A DNA stretch of 64,000 nt. Source: Micavibrio sp. (GTDB lineage: Bacteria > Pseudomonadota > Alphaproteobacteria > Micavibrionales > Micavibrionaceae). The stretch covers positions 62,001 to 126,000 of the forward strand of contig JAPJQV010000001.1 in assembly GCA_030824965.1 (NCBI GenBank). The letters run 5' to 3'. Positions 8,743 through 17,491 of this stretch are shown in pieces (the first letter of the stretch is position 1; the number at the start of each line of letters is the position of its first letter). The notes below the pieces were generated by a model, which saw only the letters and a program-made list of their open reading frames with translations, was not told the DNA's origin and did no database searches. The position numbers were made by a program, and so were the translations under genes.

Positions 8743-9615
8743 TCAGGCGAGGGCGGGTTGTCTTTGCTGTAATTCCGGAGAAAGTTCGCGTTGATTTGCC
8801 GGATTTAGAATCCAGTCCGAAAAATCACGGGCGTTTGAAAGGTGATGGGAAATGCGTTCATAAAGAGCGTGCGTTTTTGAAATAATGATACAGCAATTCG
8901 GTCGGTCATTATCCGCAAAAGCAGGATTTTCATCGCAATCGACAAGGATATCGAGACTTTTGAACAAATCCCTCTGGTCGCGAAGCGAAGTGCGTTCCTC
9001 CAGATGGAATATAAAGATGGAGTTTTTTTCGGCGATTTTTTTCGCGTCAGGAGAAATTGAAAAATCCACAACATCGCAAGCTATGCTTCTGCGGTATTGG
9101 TTAAGGCGGTCGAGTTCCCAAAGCGTCGTCGTTCTGTGACTTCCGCCGTTATTCGCAAACCACATTTTCCCGTCCCAGTCCTGGCGAAAAACGCGGGGAT
9201 TCTCGTCTTTCCTCGATACGCAATCATGGCTTCCGTTGAACACCGCGTCGAAGAAATCGCTCAAGTCGTTTTTAAAACGCAGTTCATTCGTCTTTTTTGC
9301 CAGCCATGGGATCTGCGCCATTTCGGCAAAGCTGGTGCTAGGGGATTTCGAATTCACGCAGCCGATCACATCAATAAGCACGACATCGTCCACCCGGGGA
9401 GCAGCGCGAAGGACAATATTCTTGAAATGCTTCCTGATATCACAGGATCTGTCGTAAAAACCAAATAGCGGATCGTCGCCACGCAAACAGGGAATGGCCG
9501 TTTCATCCGAAAGAGTTGAGGGTTGTTCTATTGTCAGCTTTTCCATGATCGCCAGTGCGACATCTTCAGGAGGCGGCGGTCTGGAACGGAAAATCTGTGA
9601 CAACGAAAATGCCAT
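8743..9615 (-). CDS. Unrecognised 290-residue cytoplasmic protein
   Basis: I do not recognise this protein. It has no signal peptide or membrane segment. Visible features are an N-terminal segment with four consecutive prolines, a central WFANNGGSHRTTTLWELDRL block that looks like a conserved active or binding site, and a C-terminal part with hydrophobic beta-like stretches (IFIFHLEE, CCIIISKTHALYE). Many alphaproteobacteria have a membrane protein (DUF2232) in this neighbourhood; this gene is not that, because it lacks membrane helices. It lies between rplI and dnaB on the same strand, behind a terminator, so it is probably transcribed separately. Confidence 0.7.
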   Translation of the reverse strand: MAFSLSQIFRSRPPPPEDVALAIMEKLTIEQPSTLSDETAIPCLRGDDPLFGFYDRSCDIRKHFKNIVLRAAPRVDDVVLIDVIGCVNSKSPSTSFAEMAQIPWLAKKTNELRFKNDLSDFFDAVFNGSHDCVSRKDENPRVFRQDWDGKMWFANNGGSHRTTTLWELDRLNQYRRSIACDVVDFSISPDAKKIAEKNSIFIFHLEERTSLRDQRDLFKSLDILVDCDENPAFADNDRPNCCIIISKTHALYERISHHLSNARDFSDWILNPANQRELSPELQQRQPALA

Positions 9616-9663
9616 GGCGCAAATAGTAACAAAATTTTCGGCATTATGTCAATAAAAAGACCG

Positions 9664-9697
9664 TAAAAAAACCGCCCGGTTGAGGGGCGGTTTTTAC
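9664..9697 (-). terminator. Rho-independent terminator after rplI
   Basis: ACCGCCC and GGGCGGT form a 7-bp stem with A-run and T-run on the two sides, so it can act in both directions. It is 46 bases beyond the rplI stop and closes the rpsF-rpsR-rplI operon. Confidence 0.85.
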
Positions 9698-9707
9698 TAT
9701 CGCTAAG

Positions 9708-9730
9708 GTCCCGGATCAAGTCCGGGGACA
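9708..9730. repeat. CCGGA-TCAAG-TCCGG palindrome (dispersed alphaproteobacterial type)
   Basis: GTCCCGGA and TCCGGGGAC form an 8-bp stem (one extra G) around TCAAG. The same core, read CCGGACTTGATCCGG on the other strand, is a well-known intergenic palindrome in many alphaproteobacterial genomes. It sits between the rplI stop and its terminator. Only one copy is seen in this window. Confidence 0.65.
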
Positions 9731-9742
9731 ACAAATTGTCAA

Positions 9743-10360
9743 TTAAGCGGCAGCTTCGTCGGAAGCTGGAACTTCTTCAGTTGCAGCAGCAGCTTCGGCG
9801 GCTTTCGCTTTCGCAGCGGCCTGTTTCGCAGCTTCGGCAGCGGCGGCTTCTTCACGGCCAGACATGGCGATCAAAGCCTTGCCTGTTTTTTCCTGTGTCG
9901 CAGCTTCTTCTTCGGAACGCGCAATGTTGAGCGTCACTGTCGATTTAACTTCAGGGTGAAGAGAAACGGAAACAGGGAAAAGACCGATCAGTTTAAATGC
10001 CTGATTGACCTGAACCTGATTACGCTCGACTTTCACGCCGGCAGCTGTGATGGCTTCCGCGATATCGCGGCTCGACACTGAACCGAACAACTGGCCGGCT
10101 TCAGCGGCCTGACGAATAATAACGACTTTAAGACCGTCGACTTTTTTCGCCAGTTTTTCCGCTTCTTCGCGTTTTTTCACATTTGTCGCTTCAAGGGCTT
10201 TCTTCTGTGTCTCAAAGAAAGCTACGTTCTCTTTTGTGGCGCGAAGGGCTTTTTTCTTCGGCAAAAGGAAGTTACGGGCATAACCCGATTTCACTTTGAC
10301 GACGTCGCCCATCTGGCCGAGAGATTCAATACGCTCTAGGAGAATGATTTCTGTAGGCAT
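9743..10360 (-). CDS. rplI: 50S ribosomal protein L9 with long acidic Ala-rich tail
   Basis: 205 residues; the L9 N domain is clear (EIILLERIESLGQMGDVVKV, then KSGYARNFLLPKKKA), followed by the connecting helix and C domain. The last 50 or so residues are an Ala/Glu/Lys repeat-like extension (EEAAAAEAAKQAAAKAKAAE) not found in E. coli L9, which has 149 residues. Such tails are frequent in alphaproteobacterial L9. Two bases separate it from rpsR. Confidence 0.96.
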   Translation of the reverse strand: MPTEIILLERIESLGQMGDVVKVKSGYARNFLLPKKKALRATKENVAFFETQKKALEATNVKKREEAEKLAKKVDGLKVVIIRQAAEAGQLFGSVSSRDIAEAITAAGVKVERNQVQVNQAFKLIGLFPVSVSLHPEVKSTVTLNIARSEEEAATQEKTGKALIAMSGREEAAAAEAAKQAAAKAKAAEAAAATEEVPASDEAAA

Positions 10361-10362
10361 GA

Positions 10363-10701
10363 TTATGATCTTTCTTCGCGTGGTTCACGAGGTGTGTAAT
10401 TGGAACCGCCATCACGATCGCGTGGTGGGCGTGGCTTGAACTCGCTCTCGACGCGGACATACGGAAGAAGTGCCATATAGCGTGCGTTTTTGATCGCTTT
10501 CGCAAGTTCACGCTGTTTCTTCTGGGAAACGGCAGTAATGCGGGAAGGAACGATTTTGCCGCGCTCGGAAATGAATTTGCCAAGCATGCGAACGTCTTTC
10601 CAGTCGATCGCAGGCGCATTGGAGCCTGTGAACGGGCAGGATTTACGGCGTTTGAAGAACGGTTTGCGGGCTGGTGCGCCGCCTGTAGATTGCTCGGCCA
10701 T
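10363..10701 (-). CDS. rpsR: 30S ribosomal protein S18
   Basis: 112 residues. The conserved core is visible as [26 protein letters not shown] and [20 protein letters not shown]. The C-terminus has a basic Arg/Pro/Gly extension. S18 pairs with S6 on the small subunit platform. It overlaps the end of rpsF by one base, which indicates translational coupling. Confidence 0.97.
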   Translation of the reverse strand: MAEQSTGGAPARKPFFKRRKSCPFTGSNAPAIDWKDVRMLGKFISERGKIVPSRITAVSQKKQRELAKAIKNARYMALLPYVRVESEFKPRPPRDRDGGSNYTPREPREERS

Positions 10702-11072
10702 TATGCTGCTTCCTCTTCGGTTGCGCCGGAAATACGCTCGGCGTTATCGTTGTTTTTGTCGATGATGACGGAAGGACCTTTTGTCGGCGCTTCGAGGCGT
10801 GTCGTCAGGTGACGCACGACATCTTCATTCAGACGAATGTTACGCTCCATCTCATGAACCGCTGCCGGAGGGGCATCGGATTCGATCAATGTATAGTGAC
10901 CTTTTTTCGCTTTGTTGATTTTGTAAGCAAAAGAGCGAAGACCCCATTGTTCGGTCTTCAGGACTTTTCCGCCTTCTTTTTTCAGGATGTCGGTGAAATC
11001 GTTGGTCAGTTTCTCTACCTGTTGAGGATTGAGATCCTGCCGCGCGATCAGCACGGTTTCGTATACTGGCAT
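10701..11072 (-). CDS. rpsF: 30S ribosomal protein S6
   Basis: 123 residues with the family opening [20 protein letters not shown] and the central block [17 protein letters not shown]. It is the first gene of the rpsF-rpsR-rplI operon. In other bacteria an S6:S18-binding leader can regulate this operon; the 126-base upstream gap shows no leader structure that I can support by eye. Confidence 0.97.
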   Translation of the reverse strand: MPVYETVLIARQDLNPQQVEKLTNDFTDILKKEGGKVLKTEQWGLRSFAYKINKAKKGHYTLIESDAPPAAVHEMERNIRLNEDVVRHLTTRLEAPTKGPSVIIDKNNDNAERISGATEEEAA

Positions 11073-11198
11073 GTAATCTCCTTACGGGTTCTGCTATCCC
11101 GGACCATCCGGGGAGCGAAGCTGACTTTCGCCAAAAAGCCAGCAAGGTAGGGGGGGTTATAGGGGAGTTAGCGGTATAAAATCAAGTATTATCGACAG

Positions 11199-12317
11199 TT
11201 AAGCTTTCACCAGCGTTAGAACCGTAATTTCCGACCTATCAAAGGTCCGCAGGGCCGGACCCCAATAACCCGTTCCTGCATTTACATAAACCTGAAGATC
11301 TTTATAACGGCCAAGGCCTTTATAGAATTTATGGAAGAGCGGGATAACAAGCGTCCACGGGAAGAATTGCCCGCCATGGGTATGGCCGGAAAGCTGGAGA
11401 TCGAACCCGGCGGCTTCGGCTTGCTTGTATTGAGTGGGTTGATGCATCAGGAGGATATTCAGGGCATCTTTGGGCATATCATTTGCGGCTTTCGCAATAT
11501 CGCTGCGTTCGTCCGATGTCCAGTTGCGGGTTGAATAATCGGTGACGCCAGCAATAACGAGTTTGTCGTCGCCGCGGCTTATAATTTCATGACGGTTGGA
11601 GAGGATAGTGAAACCGATAGATTTGTAAAACGGCAACCAGTTCCGGATGTCGTGATAATATTCATGATTGCCTGTAACGAAATACAAACCGTCTTTCGAT
11701 CTCAAGTCTTTCAAAAGAATGCTGTCATCTTGCAAATCCTCGACGCTGCCATCGGCGAAATCGCCTGTCAGCGCAATGAGGTCGGCATTTTGCGCATTGG
11801 CCAGTTTTACGACATTTTCAACATAGTTTTTGCGGATCGTGCCGCCGACATGAAGATCGCTGATCTGGACGATTTTATAATTTTCGAAAGCAGGCGGCAG
11901 GTTTTTAATTGCGACTGTAATTTCTTTAACAATCGGGCCGAGTTTGGCCTGAATGACGCCCAAAATAACAGATGCGCCGGTTACAATCATAATCGTCCAG
12001 AAAATCGAATGGTAGAATGCAGGCGTGACGATATCCGGAAAGAGATAAATGCAAGCCAGTAAAATGATATCGGCGACAAAGACAAAAAAGAATAGCGATA
12101 GAAAAGCGCCTGTCGTCGCGGAGATCATAAGTTTGGCAGTCGGACGGGTCTGAAAAAACGTGGTCCGCAGATCGAGTATCTGCATGACGATCAGGATCGC
12201 GGCGATGCCCAAAATAATCGGGACGTTCTGCTCTCCGGCCGTTGCAAAGTCATAAAGACTGGCGACAACGAAATAATTGAGCAGGGCGATGATTGAGAAA
12301 AATATAAAAACGCGCAT
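11199..12317 (-). CDS. Membrane-anchored metallophosphoesterase (YkuE/YaeI-like)
   Basis: 372 residues. The first 140 residues hold about four membrane helices. The C-terminal half is a calcineurin-like phosphoesterase with all metal-binding motifs: DLHVGG, GDFADG, GNHEYY, and SGHTHGGQFFP. Relatives hydrolyse phosphodiesters or UDP-2,3-diacylglucosamine-like substrates; the substrate here cannot be told. It stands 126 bases from rpsF on the same strand, so it follows an apparent promoter gap on the other side. The active site probably faces one membrane surface; the side is unknown. Confidence 0.9.
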   Translation of the reverse strand: MRVFIFFSIIALLNYFVVASLYDFATAGEQNVPIILGIAAILIVMQILDLRTTFFQTRPTAKLMISATTGAFLSLFFFVFVADIILLACIYLFPDIVTPAFYHSIFWTIMIVTGASVILGVIQAKLGPIVKEITVAIKNLPPAFENYKIVQISDLHVGGTIRKNYVENVVKLANAQNADLIALTGDFADGSVEDLQDDSILLKDLRSKDGLYFVTGNHEYYHDIRNWLPFYKSIGFTILSNRHEIISRGDDKLVIAGVTDYSTRNWTSDERSDIAKAANDMPKDALNILLMHQPTQYKQAEAAGFDLQLSGHTHGGQFFPWTLVIPLFHKFYKGLGRYKDLQVYVNAGTGYWGPALRTFDRSEITVLTLVKA

Positions 12318-12379
12318 AGGGGCTGAAAATAGGGGGTAAATTTATATAATCAATGGGGATTCCCTTTAATGCCGGGAGC

Positions 12380-12409
12380 GATAAAAAATGACCCGCAAGC
12401 ATGCGGGCC
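12380..12409 (-). terminator. Hairpin terminator after the 97-residue gene
   Basis: CCCGCA-AGCA-TGCGGG (12392-12407) makes a 6-bp stem with a 4-base loop. On the minus strand it is followed by a T-rich run, and it lies 41 bases beyond the stop of the gene at 12450. Confidence 0.75.
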
Positions 12410-12449
12410 AAGTTTTAGATCAGAGGGTGAAGAACTCTAATGTAGTTTG

Positions 12450-12743
12450 TCAGTTGTTGACATTGGCGTGACGCGAGATATAGCGGGCCATCACATGGCT
12501 CCAGTTGCTGTCAGTGTCATCGACGGAATATTTGCGGGCGACTTTGCGCATCAGGCTTTCCAGACGCTCGGAACTCAGGCCCGGGTTTTCAAGTACCTGC
12601 TGAAAACGGTTAAGAGAAACATGGCAGGCGTAACCTGCCCAGTCCATATTGGGAGATCCTCCCTGGTCCATAACCATAGAATAAACAGTGCTGGTATCTT
12701 CTAACTCAGAACGAATACTACTATGGATGACAGAACAGGACAT
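12450..12743 (-). CDS. Unrecognised 97-residue protein
   Basis: I chose the ATG at 12741-12743 because GGAGG (12749-12753) lies 5 bases upstream; an upstream ATG at 12779 in the same frame has no such site. The product is soluble, with an acidic middle and the C-terminal stretch SLMRKVARKYSVDDTDSNW. No domain is recognised and there is no signal peptide. It is a single-gene unit with its own terminator at 12392-12407. Two cysteines (near residues 3 and 40) are too far apart to suggest a metal site. Confidence 0.65.
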   Translation of the reverse strand: MSCSVIHSSIRSELEDTSTVYSMVMDQGGSPNMDWAGYACHVSLNRFQQVLENPGLSSERLESLMRKVARKYSVDDTDSNWSHVMARYISRHANVNN

Positions 12744-13098
12744 ATAAACCTCCGGGTTGTTGAGTGTTGAATGATTCACACTTGCTCCTTTACGCTTCCT
12801 ACTAATTTGATACTCAACGTGACGCAGCCCTGTCTTCGACCTTCAACCACAATTTTGACATCGCTCCGTTTCGTAAAACGGGGTGGTGAAATATTTATTC
12901 TTTTTTCATCGAAGTTAATCAAAGCTTACCATACGAAACGCCCTGTTGCAAATTAGCAACAGCTTAAATGTTGCTGGGGCACAGCAAGTAACTGAAATAT
13001 TTAGGTTTAGGATAAGGTTTTATCCATTCTCTTGTTCTTGACTCATTGCGATAAATGCTTTGAATACGCTGGCATACAAGAATCATTGGAGAAAAAAC
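12744..13098. other. Gene-free stretch with two inverted repeats
   Basis: This 355-base stretch separates two divergent genes. It is AT-rich and must hold promoters for both. Two perfect inverted repeats are visible: CCGTTT-CGTA-AAACGG at 12866-12881 and AGCAACA-7-TGTTGCT at 12955-12975. The first could be an operator. A 61-codon open frame at 12771-12956 overlaps both and looks random. I see no tRNA or protein gene. Confidence 0.5.
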
Positions 13099-14052
13099 AT
13101 GCGCGCATTCGTATTTCCGGGTCAGGGATCGCAATTTATCGGGATGGGAAAAGACCTTGCCGAGTCCTTTCCAGCCGCCCGCGAGACGTTTGAAGAAGTC
13201 GATGATGCGCTGGGTCAGAAACTTTTTCATTTGATGACTCAAGGCGATGAAGCCGACCTTAACCTGACTGAAAATACACAGCCGGCATTGATGGCAGTGT
13301 CGATGGCGATCATCAATGTCCTGACCCGTGAGGCGAAAATACAACTTGGCAATAAGATAAATTTTGTTGCCGGACACTCGCTCGGCGAATATTCGGCGCT
13401 GACGGCTGTCGGCGCGCTCGATCTGCCGAAAACGGCAAAGCTTTTGAAGCTGCGCGGCCAGGCGATGCAAAAGGCTGTGCCAGTCGGCATCGGCGCGATG
13501 GCGGCTATTCTCGGCCTTGATCTTCCCGATGTGCAAACGCTGGTAAAAGATGCGACCGCGAAAGCGCAAAACAAGGAAGTCGTCGAATCTGCCAATGACA
13601 ATTCCTCCGGCCAGATCGTGATCTCCGGCCATAAAGGCGCGGTGGCAATTGCCATTGAAATGGCACCCGAGCGCGGCGCGAAAAAAGCGATTGCGCTGCC
13701 AGTATCGGCACCGTTTCATTCGACGCTTATGGCACCTGCTGCGCAAACAATGTCACAAGCCTTGGCAGATACGAATATCCGTCCGCCAATCGTTCCGGTT
13801 ATTTCGAATGTGACGGCAAAAGCGGTTTCCGAGCCGCATCTGATCCGTCAGTTACTGGTCGATCAGATCACCGGCATGGTGCGCTGGAGAGAATCCGTTT
13901 CCTATATGAAGGAGCAGGGCGTCGAGGAAATGATCGAAATCGGGGCGGGCAAGGTTCTCGCCGGACTGATCAAGCGCATTGAAAAAGACGTCGCTTGCGA
14001 AAGCGTTTGTACGCCTGAGCAGGTTGAGGCGCTCATTAAAAAATTAGCATAA
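13099..14052 (+). CDS. fabD: Malonyl-CoA:ACP transacylase
   Basis: 317 residues from the ATG at 13099, chosen over an in-frame ATG at 13060 because GGAG (13088-13091) precedes it and FabD proteins start at MRAFVFPGQGSQ. The catalytic serine is Ser94 in GHSLGEYSA and the catalytic His lies in SAPFHS. It loads malonyl groups onto ACP. It opens the fab cluster and is followed after 9 bases by fabG. Confidence 0.97.
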   Translation: MRAFVFPGQGSQFIGMGKDLAESFPAARETFEEVDDALGQKLFHLMTQGDEADLNLTENTQPALMAVSMAIINVLTREAKIQLGNKINFVAGHSLGEYSALTAVGALDLPKTAKLLKLRGQAMQKAVPVGIGAMAAILGLDLPDVQTLVKDATAKAQNKEVVESANDNSSGQIVISGHKGAVAIAIEMAPERGAKKAIALPVSAPFHSTLMAPAAQTMSQALADTNIRPPIVPVISNVTAKAVSEPHLIRQLLVDQITGMVRWRESVSYMKEQGVEEMIEIGAGKVLAGLIKRIEKDVACESVCTPEQVEALIKKLA

Positions 14053-14061
14053 GGGAAAAAC

Positions 14062-14799
14062 ATGTTCGATCTAACAGGTAAAAAAGCATTGGTTACGGGC
14101 GCAACGGGCGGCATCGGCGCGTCGATCGCGAAAGCGCTTCATGCGCAAGGCGCGACCGTCGGTATTTCAGGCCGCAACGAAGGCAAGTTGAAAGAATTGG
14201 AAGCGGAATTGAAAGAGCGGGTATTCGTTTTGCCTGCGGATCTGGCAGCAGAAGGCGGCACGGATAAATTATTATCTGATGCAGAAGCTGCGATGGGTCA
14301 GGTCGACATCCTTGTCAATAACGCAGGCTTAACGCGCGACAATCTTTCCATGCGCATGAAAGACGAGGAATGGAATGAGGTGATCGCGGTCAATATGACG
14401 GCCACCTTTAAACTCGCGAAAGCCGTTCAGCGCGGCATGATGAAACGCCGTAGCGGTCGTATCATCAATATCGCGTCCGTCGTCGGCGTGATGGGCAATC
14501 CGGGTCAGGCGAATTACGTGGCGTCCAAGGCCGGTATGATCGGCTGGAGCAAGGCCATGGCGCAGGAAATCGCATCCCGCGGCATTACCGTCAACTGCGT
14601 TGCCCCGGGCTTTATTGCAACCGCCATGACCGAAGTTTTAAATGACGATCAGAAAGCGACGATCTCTTCCAAAATCCCGATGGGCAAAATGGGCAGCGCG
14701 GATGATATTGCCTCCGCTGTCGCTTATCTGGCGTCTGACGAAGCGGGCTACGTTACAGGCACGACGATCCACGTCAATGGCGGCATGGTGATGATCTGA
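14062..14799 (+). CDS. fabG: 3-oxoacyl-ACP reductase
   Basis: 245 residues, classical SDR. The NADPH motif is TGATGGIG, followed by NNAG and the Ser-Tyr-Lys triad (SVVGVMG... then YVASK). The C-terminus VTGTTIHVNGGMVMI is the FabG form. It reduces 3-oxoacyl-ACP in fatty-acid elongation. Its last base is the first base of the trehalase ATG (TGATG), so the two genes are coupled. Confidence 0.96.
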   Translation: MFDLTGKKALVTGATGGIGASIAKALHAQGATVGISGRNEGKLKELEAELKERVFVLPADLAAEGGTDKLLSDAEAAMGQVDILVNNAGLTRDNLSMRMKDEEWNEVIAVNMTATFKLAKAVQRGMMKRRSGRIINIASVVGVMGNPGQANYVASKAGMIGWSKAMAQEIASRGITVNCVAPGFIATAMTEVLNDDQKATISSKIPMGKMGSADDIASAVAYLASDEAGYVTGTTIHVNGGMVMI

Positions 14800-16337
14800 T
14801 GAATAAGGATCTGGCTGATATCATTGCCGTTACTCCCGAAATTCTGACCCGTTCCGATCTCTGTAAATCGTCGGGCGATCCTAAGCTCGACGGCAAGCTT
14901 CCTCCTGTTTACGTTCCGGCGAGTGATTTTGCGCAGGCAAAGAAAGCAGCCAGCAATCCTGATCAGCTCGTTGAGCTGGAGGACGGGTTCGATCATGTCC
15001 CGTTCTTCCATCCCGATGCCGAGCATGGTCTTTTATACCTGCCTTATCCATATCTTGTTCCAGGTGGACGGTTTCAGGAAATGTATGGATGGGATACGGC
15101 TTTTCCGGTGTTCGCCTGGGCGGGCAAGCATCCCCAGCTCATGCGCGAGCAAATAGATAACCAACTTTACCAGATCAAAGCCTATGGCAAAGTTTTAAAC
15201 GCAAACCGGTCTTATTATCTTTCAAGATCGCAGCCGCCTTTGTTATCGGCGATGGTAATGCGCGTCTGGGAAGAAAGTGCGGATCGTGCATGGACAGATT
15301 TCGATCCGGATGGCGTCTATAAAAATAATATCCAGTGGCTGCAACATGCTTATGAAGAACTAAAAAAATTCCATGAATACTGGACCACGGGTTCCTGTCT
15401 GGCCGGAAATACCGGTTTATCCCGTTATTGGGACGAGGGAACCGATCCGGCGCCTGAAGTCGTATCGAGCGAGCAGGGACATTTCCATCACGCGCATGAA
15501 TTTTATAAGCATGGCGCGATTTCAACTGACGATCAGGAAGATGCGAAAATTTTCTATGACCCGGAATCCGATGAGCTGACACCGGCTTATCATCGTGCCA
15601 ACCGCGCAATGCGGGCCTCGGGATTTGATCCTACAGGGCATTGGGGATACGGAGCATTGCGCTGTATGTATCATGCGCCTGCCTGTCTGAATTCCCTTTT
15701 ATACCGCATGGAAAAAGACATGGCGGATATGGCGGCGATTTTGCGGCAAAGACCGGAAGAAAAGCTTTGGTCGGAACGCGCAACCGAACGCCGGACAAAA
15801 ATGAAGGAATTTTTGTTCAATGAAGATACCGGTGCTTATGTCGATTACGATTTCTTGCGTAACAGGCTTAATACTAAACCCTTCGCAACGCTGTTCTATC
15901 CTTTGTGGGCGGGATTATATGATCCTGAAACAGAGATGGAGGAGGTGCGCAAGGTAGTGGCTCACGCGCTGGAACAACTGGAAACGGATTTCGGTATCGT
16001 AACATCGACCGAAGTCAGCGGTAGCCAATGGGATTTTCCTTACGGGTGGCCACCGCTTCAGTATTTCGCCATTGCAGGTCTGGCCCGATACGGTTTTATG
16101 GATGAGGCGAAGCGTATCGCGAAAAAATATTTGGATCTTGCCGAAAAAGTCATTCTCGAATGCGGTAACGTGTATGAGAAATATAACATGGTCGAAGGTA
16201 ACGCCGAGATTCATGTGATTAACGGTTATGATACGAATGTCAGCGAACGCGGAACATTTTTATGGAGTGCGGCCACACTGGCGATCGCCCATAAACTTTT
16301 ACAGGTTAACGATACCGAAAGTCCGGTGTTGATTTGA
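14799..16337 (+). CDS. Trehalase, glycoside hydrolase family 37 (cytoplasmic)
   Basis: 512 residues, without signal peptide. Both GH37 signatures are present: PGGRFQEMYGWDTAF and QWDFPYGWPPLQ, along with NANRSYYLSRSQPP. By position the catalytic acid is Asp277 (SGFD, usually SGWD) and the base is Glu460 (EKYN, usually EKYD). It hydrolyses trehalose to two glucose. The usual SGWDFSSRW block reads SGFDPTGHWG here, so the enzyme is divergent near the active site. It is coupled to fabG upstream and overlaps the HAD phosphatase by 4 bases, an unusual place for a trehalase inside a fatty-acid cluster. Confidence 0.9.
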   Translation: MNKDLADIIAVTPEILTRSDLCKSSGDPKLDGKLPPVYVPASDFAQAKKAASNPDQLVELEDGFDHVPFFHPDAEHGLLYLPYPYLVPGGRFQEMYGWDTAFPVFAWAGKHPQLMREQIDNQLYQIKAYGKVLNANRSYYLSRSQPPLLSAMVMRVWEESADRAWTDFDPDGVYKNNIQWLQHAYEELKKFHEYWTTGSCLAGNTGLSRYWDEGTDPAPEVVSSEQGHFHHAHEFYKHGAISTDDQEDAKIFYDPESDELTPAYHRANRAMRASGFDPTGHWGYGALRCMYHAPACLNSLLYRMEKDMADMAAILRQRPEEKLWSERATERRTKMKEFLFNEDTGAYVDYDFLRNRLNTKPFATLFYPLWAGLYDPETEMEEVRKVVAHALEQLETDFGIVTSTEVSGSQWDFPYGWPPLQYFAIAGLARYGFMDEAKRIAKKYLDLAEKVILECGNVYEKYNMVEGNAEIHVINGYDTNVSERGTFLWSAATLAIAHKLLQVNDTESPVLI

Positions 16338-17008
16338 TCCCTTACGATCTGATTATTTTCGATTGCGACGGGACATTAACGGACAGCGAACAGGCATATA
16401 ATGTGTGTTCTGTGGAGGTGTTCCGGGAATACGGCCTCGATTTTACCGTCGATTACGCGCTGAAAAACTGGATGGGGAAGTCTCAGGACGACATCGTCCG
16501 CTTCGAGTCTGAACGAAACGGCATCGCTTTGCCGGCGGAAGATATTAAAAATAAATTCGTCGTCAATTCGCCTGCATATCTCGAGAAATATCTGCAGCCG
16601 ATTTCCGGCGCGCTGGAGGCTGTGAAAGAACTGCAAAAATATTTCAAATGCTGTGTCGCGTCGAACGGCGAGCGCCAGAATGTCGTGGCGTCGTTAAAGC
16701 TGTTGAAGTTTTCGGAATTTTTCGACGACAATCATATCTTCACAAAAGACGACGTAGCCCGTGCGAAGCCTTTTCCCGATTTATTTCTCCATGCCTGCCA
16801 AAAAATGGAGATCGCACCCGAGCGAAGCATTATAATCGAGGACAGTGTAAGCGGTATCAAGGCTGCGCGGGCGGCGGGAATTTATACAATCGGATTTAAC
16901 GGGGCGGACCATCAGGGCCTGCAAACCAACGAGACATTAAAAGAAGCCGGCGCAGACATTGTTTTCTCCGACTGGAAAGATATCTTGATTTATATCAAAT
17001 CCCTGTGA
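16334..17008 (+). CDS. HAD-superfamily phosphatase (subfamily IA, YieH/beta-PGM-like)
   Basis: 224 residues. Start TTG at 16334 within the trehalase stop (TTGA overlap). HAD motifs are complete: FDCDGTLTDSE (nucleophile Asp), VASNGE, the Lys of AKPFPD and IEDSVSGIKAARAAG. The helical cap domain is of the beta-phosphoglucomutase type. The substrate is a small sugar phosphate or similar; pairing with trehalase suggests a link to glucose or trehalose phosphates, which is inference. Confidence 0.88.
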   Translation: MIPYDLIIFDCDGTLTDSEQAYNVCSVEVFREYGLDFTVDYALKNWMGKSQDDIVRFESERNGIALPAEDIKNKFVVNSPAYLEKYLQPISGALEAVKELQKYFKCCVASNGERQNVVASLKLLKFSEFFDDNHIFTKDDVARAKPFPDLFLHACQKMEIAPERSIIIEDSVSGIKAARAAGIYTIGFNGADHQGLQTNETLKEAGADIVFSDWKDILIYIKSL

Positions 17009-17015
17009 GGTCGAT

Positions 17016-17369
17016 ATGAAATATTTGTTCCTGATCCTTTTATCCTGCATTGCCGCGACCGCGGCCCGGGCCGATGTCATTGCAACTGACGGTGCCGTGA
17101 TCGTGCAAGGCCGTGACAGGGGCGACCGTGAAGAAAAAATCCAGGCTATTAATAACAATATCCGCAACCGGGATATTCAGATTTACACTAACGGCTCATC
17201 CAGCGGCCAAGCCTTCATCATGAGAAACGGCAGGCTCGAACAATTGTCCGATGGCGAATACCAATTGCCTAGCGGTAAAAAAATTAACATTAAGAATGGC
17301 CGGATCAATGCCCGGTTCGGCGATAGGCTGCCGGACAGCGATATAAAAATTATCCAGCCAAATCAGTAA
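17016..17369 (+). CDS. Small exported protein of unknown function
   Basis: 117 residues with a clear Sec signal peptide (MKYLFLILLSCIAATAARA, cleavage about residue 19). The mature part has charged repeats around Arg/Asp/Asn and a C-terminal block LPSGKKINIKNGRINARFGD. No family recognised. It follows the HAD gene by 7 bases on the same strand, so it belongs to the same transcript, which places a periplasmic protein beside the trehalase. Confidence 0.7.
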   Translation: MKYLFLILLSCIAATAARADVIATDGAVIVQGRDRGDREEKIQAINNNIRNRDIQIYTNGSSSGQAFIMRNGRLEQLSDGEYQLPSGKKINIKNGRINARFGDRLPDSDIKIIQPNQ

Positions 17370-17491
17370 ACAATCTTTAATTCCATAAGAGCTGTTGGTA
17401 GAAATATAAATCTTCTTGCCATTATTTCTATGTCTGGGTATGTTCCAAACGCTTATAGAAATTAACCAAACGAACTACAGGAACTAAAAAC

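Noticed and set aside
12771..12956. A 61-codon frame in the gap before fabD
   Set aside because: Low complexity, no ribosome site, overlaps inverted repeats; I see no sign of coding.
12964..13746. A 260-codon open frame on the minus strand opposite fabD
   Set aside because: It lies entirely within fabD on the other strand or in AT-rich gap, and its product has no recognisable pattern; the fabD frame is certain.
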